NCBI GenBank assembly: GCA_945864585.1 | Contig: CAMBCF010000021.1 | Span: forward strand, 1 to 52,221 | Source of the DNA: Bordetella parapertussis | GTDB lineage: Bacteria; Pseudomonadota; Gammaproteobacteria; Burkholderiales; SG8-41 | Direction of reading: 5' to 3' | Length of the DNA: 52,221 nt | Shown: positions 51,564 to 52,221 of the stretch, in pieces | Layout: every line of letters starts with the position of its first letter | How positions within the stretch are numbered: position 1 is the stretch's first letter | Position numbers and translations under genes: made by a program | Notes under the pieces: model-generated | The model's input: only the letters and a program-made list of their open reading frames with translations | What the model was told of the DNA's origin: nothing | The model's database searches: none

Positions 51564-52221
51564 CTAATCGATTTTCATGCCTGACGCTTTCACCACCTTG
51601 CCCCAGCGCGCGATTTCGTTGCGCATTTTCTGGCCTAATTCTGCGGGTGGTGTCAGCGCGGGTTCCACACCAGCGGCAATGAGTTTGGCGCGGATTTCGT
51701 TATCGCGCAGCGCAGCGGCGAATTCGCTGTACAGCCGTTGCACCACGGCAGCGGGTGTTTTTGCCGGTACAAATATGCCGCTCCAGCCCTCGGATTCATA
51801 GCCGGGCAATCCCGCTTCGGCGATGGTCGGCAGATCGGGCAGCACCAGGGAGCGTTTCGCATTGGTCACGCCCAGTGCGCGCAGCCTGCCGGCTTTGATG
51901 AATGGCACCACCGCGGGCGCGCTGAGAAAAGCCAAGTGCACTTGTCCGGCGACTTGTTCGACCGCCGCCGGCCCGCCGCCCTTGTAGGGCACGTGCAGCA
52001 GCGTGATGCCGGTCATGGTTTTCAGTAACTCGCCTGCCAGATGCGACGGCGAGCCGTTGCCCGCTGAGCCGTAGGTGAGTTGGCCGGGACGCGCTTTGGC
52101 CAGAGCGATAAGCTCCTGCACCGATTTAACCGGCAGCGAAGGATGCGCGGTGAGTATGCTGGTGGTGATGAAGAGCTGCGCCACCGGGTCAAAATCGCGG
52201 ATCATGTCGTAAGGGATTTTC
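51564..52221 (-). CDS. Bug-family periplasmic solute-binding protein (5' end outside)
   Basis: The last 218 codons; the frame stays open to the right edge (KIPYDMIRD at the edge). Motifs present: TAHPSLPVKSVQELIALA, VPYKGGGPAAVEQV and the C-terminal GKVVKASGMKID. The signal peptide and first binding loops lie beyond the window. Confidence 0.93.
   Translation of the reverse strand, partial: KIPYDMIRDFDPVAQLFITTSILTAHPSLPVKSVQELIALAKARPGQLTYGSAGNGSPSHLAGELLKTMTGITLLHVPYKGGGPAAVEQVAGQVHLAFLSAPAVVPFIKAGRLRALGVTNAKRSLVLPDLPTIAEAGLPGYESEGWSGIFVPAKTPAAVVQRLYSEFAAALRDNEIRAKLIAAGVEPALTPPAELGQKMRNEIARWGKVVKASGMKID

Overview
The window looks like a chromosomal segment of a high-GC betaproteobacterium, most likely Burkholderiales or a close relative. 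The reasons are the large number of Bug/TctC-type periplasmic solute-binding proteins (nine complete, one cut by the right edge, two broken), a second-type IF-1 with an extended tail, and many soluble catabolic enzymes next to Bug genes. No rRNA, tRNA, CRISPR array or prophage was seen.

Layout. 1-1123: integron integrase with an SOS-box-controlled promoter; the left edge looks like the attI core, so any cassettes lie outside. 1244-3255: a Bug gene plus a broken duplicate of its 3' end, with a decayed vapBC-type toxin-antitoxin pair between them. 3305-5966: EmrAB-type efflux pair. 6071-9992: racemase remnant, Bug, a histidinol-dehydrogenase-family enzyme and an SDR. 10014-10618: infA and a cold-shock gene. 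10855-17948: aromatic-acid catabolism (two class II aldolase/decarboxylase paralogues, one exported; Rieske dioxygenase alpha and beta subunits; ACMSD-type amidohydrolase; gentisate dioxygenase; Bug). 18080-23036: TctC, Bug, 2-hydroxyacid dehydrogenase, CMD-family protein, Bug. 23148-27621: nucleotidyltransferase-fold protein, second csp, cysteine synthase, FKBP, a tandem pair of small membrane proteins, GIY-YIG protein. 27632-32475: Gfo/Idh/MocA oxidoreductase, Lys-rich cupin, fused CoA-transferase, crotonase. 32747-34160: two divergent toxin-antitoxin modules. 34168-36885: a Bug gene followed by a gene with an in-frame UGA. 37236-43339: TRAP solute receptor, nitroreductase, flavodoxin, amidase, HupE/UreJ protein, beta-propeller, SlyX. 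43360-49977: two Bug genes, a CoxMSL-type molybdenum hydroxylase and a Bug-CoxM chimeric pseudogene. 50338-51496: AT-richer island with a HEPN-type gene and an unknown. 51564-end: partial Bug.

The most important observation is at 34168-35811. Two reading frames usually split by a stop are in the same frame, and the only interruption is a UGA placed exactly where the first cysteine of a CxxC motif would be (UGA-Ser-Thr-Cys). A hairpin with a GGUC apical loop starts 7 nt after the UGA and resembles the SelB-binding loop of E. coli fdhF. I read this as a 547-residue selenoprotein of the UGSC type, made together with a Bug receptor.

The region is also rich in small palindromic intergenic elements (at least ten). 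Several of them have reshaped genes: one forms the start of a Bug signal peptide, another truncates the chimeric pseudogene. Most catabolic genes are arranged as Bug receptor plus one or a few enzymes, with no TctA/TctB membrane genes, so the receptors must use permeases encoded elsewhere or act as sensors.
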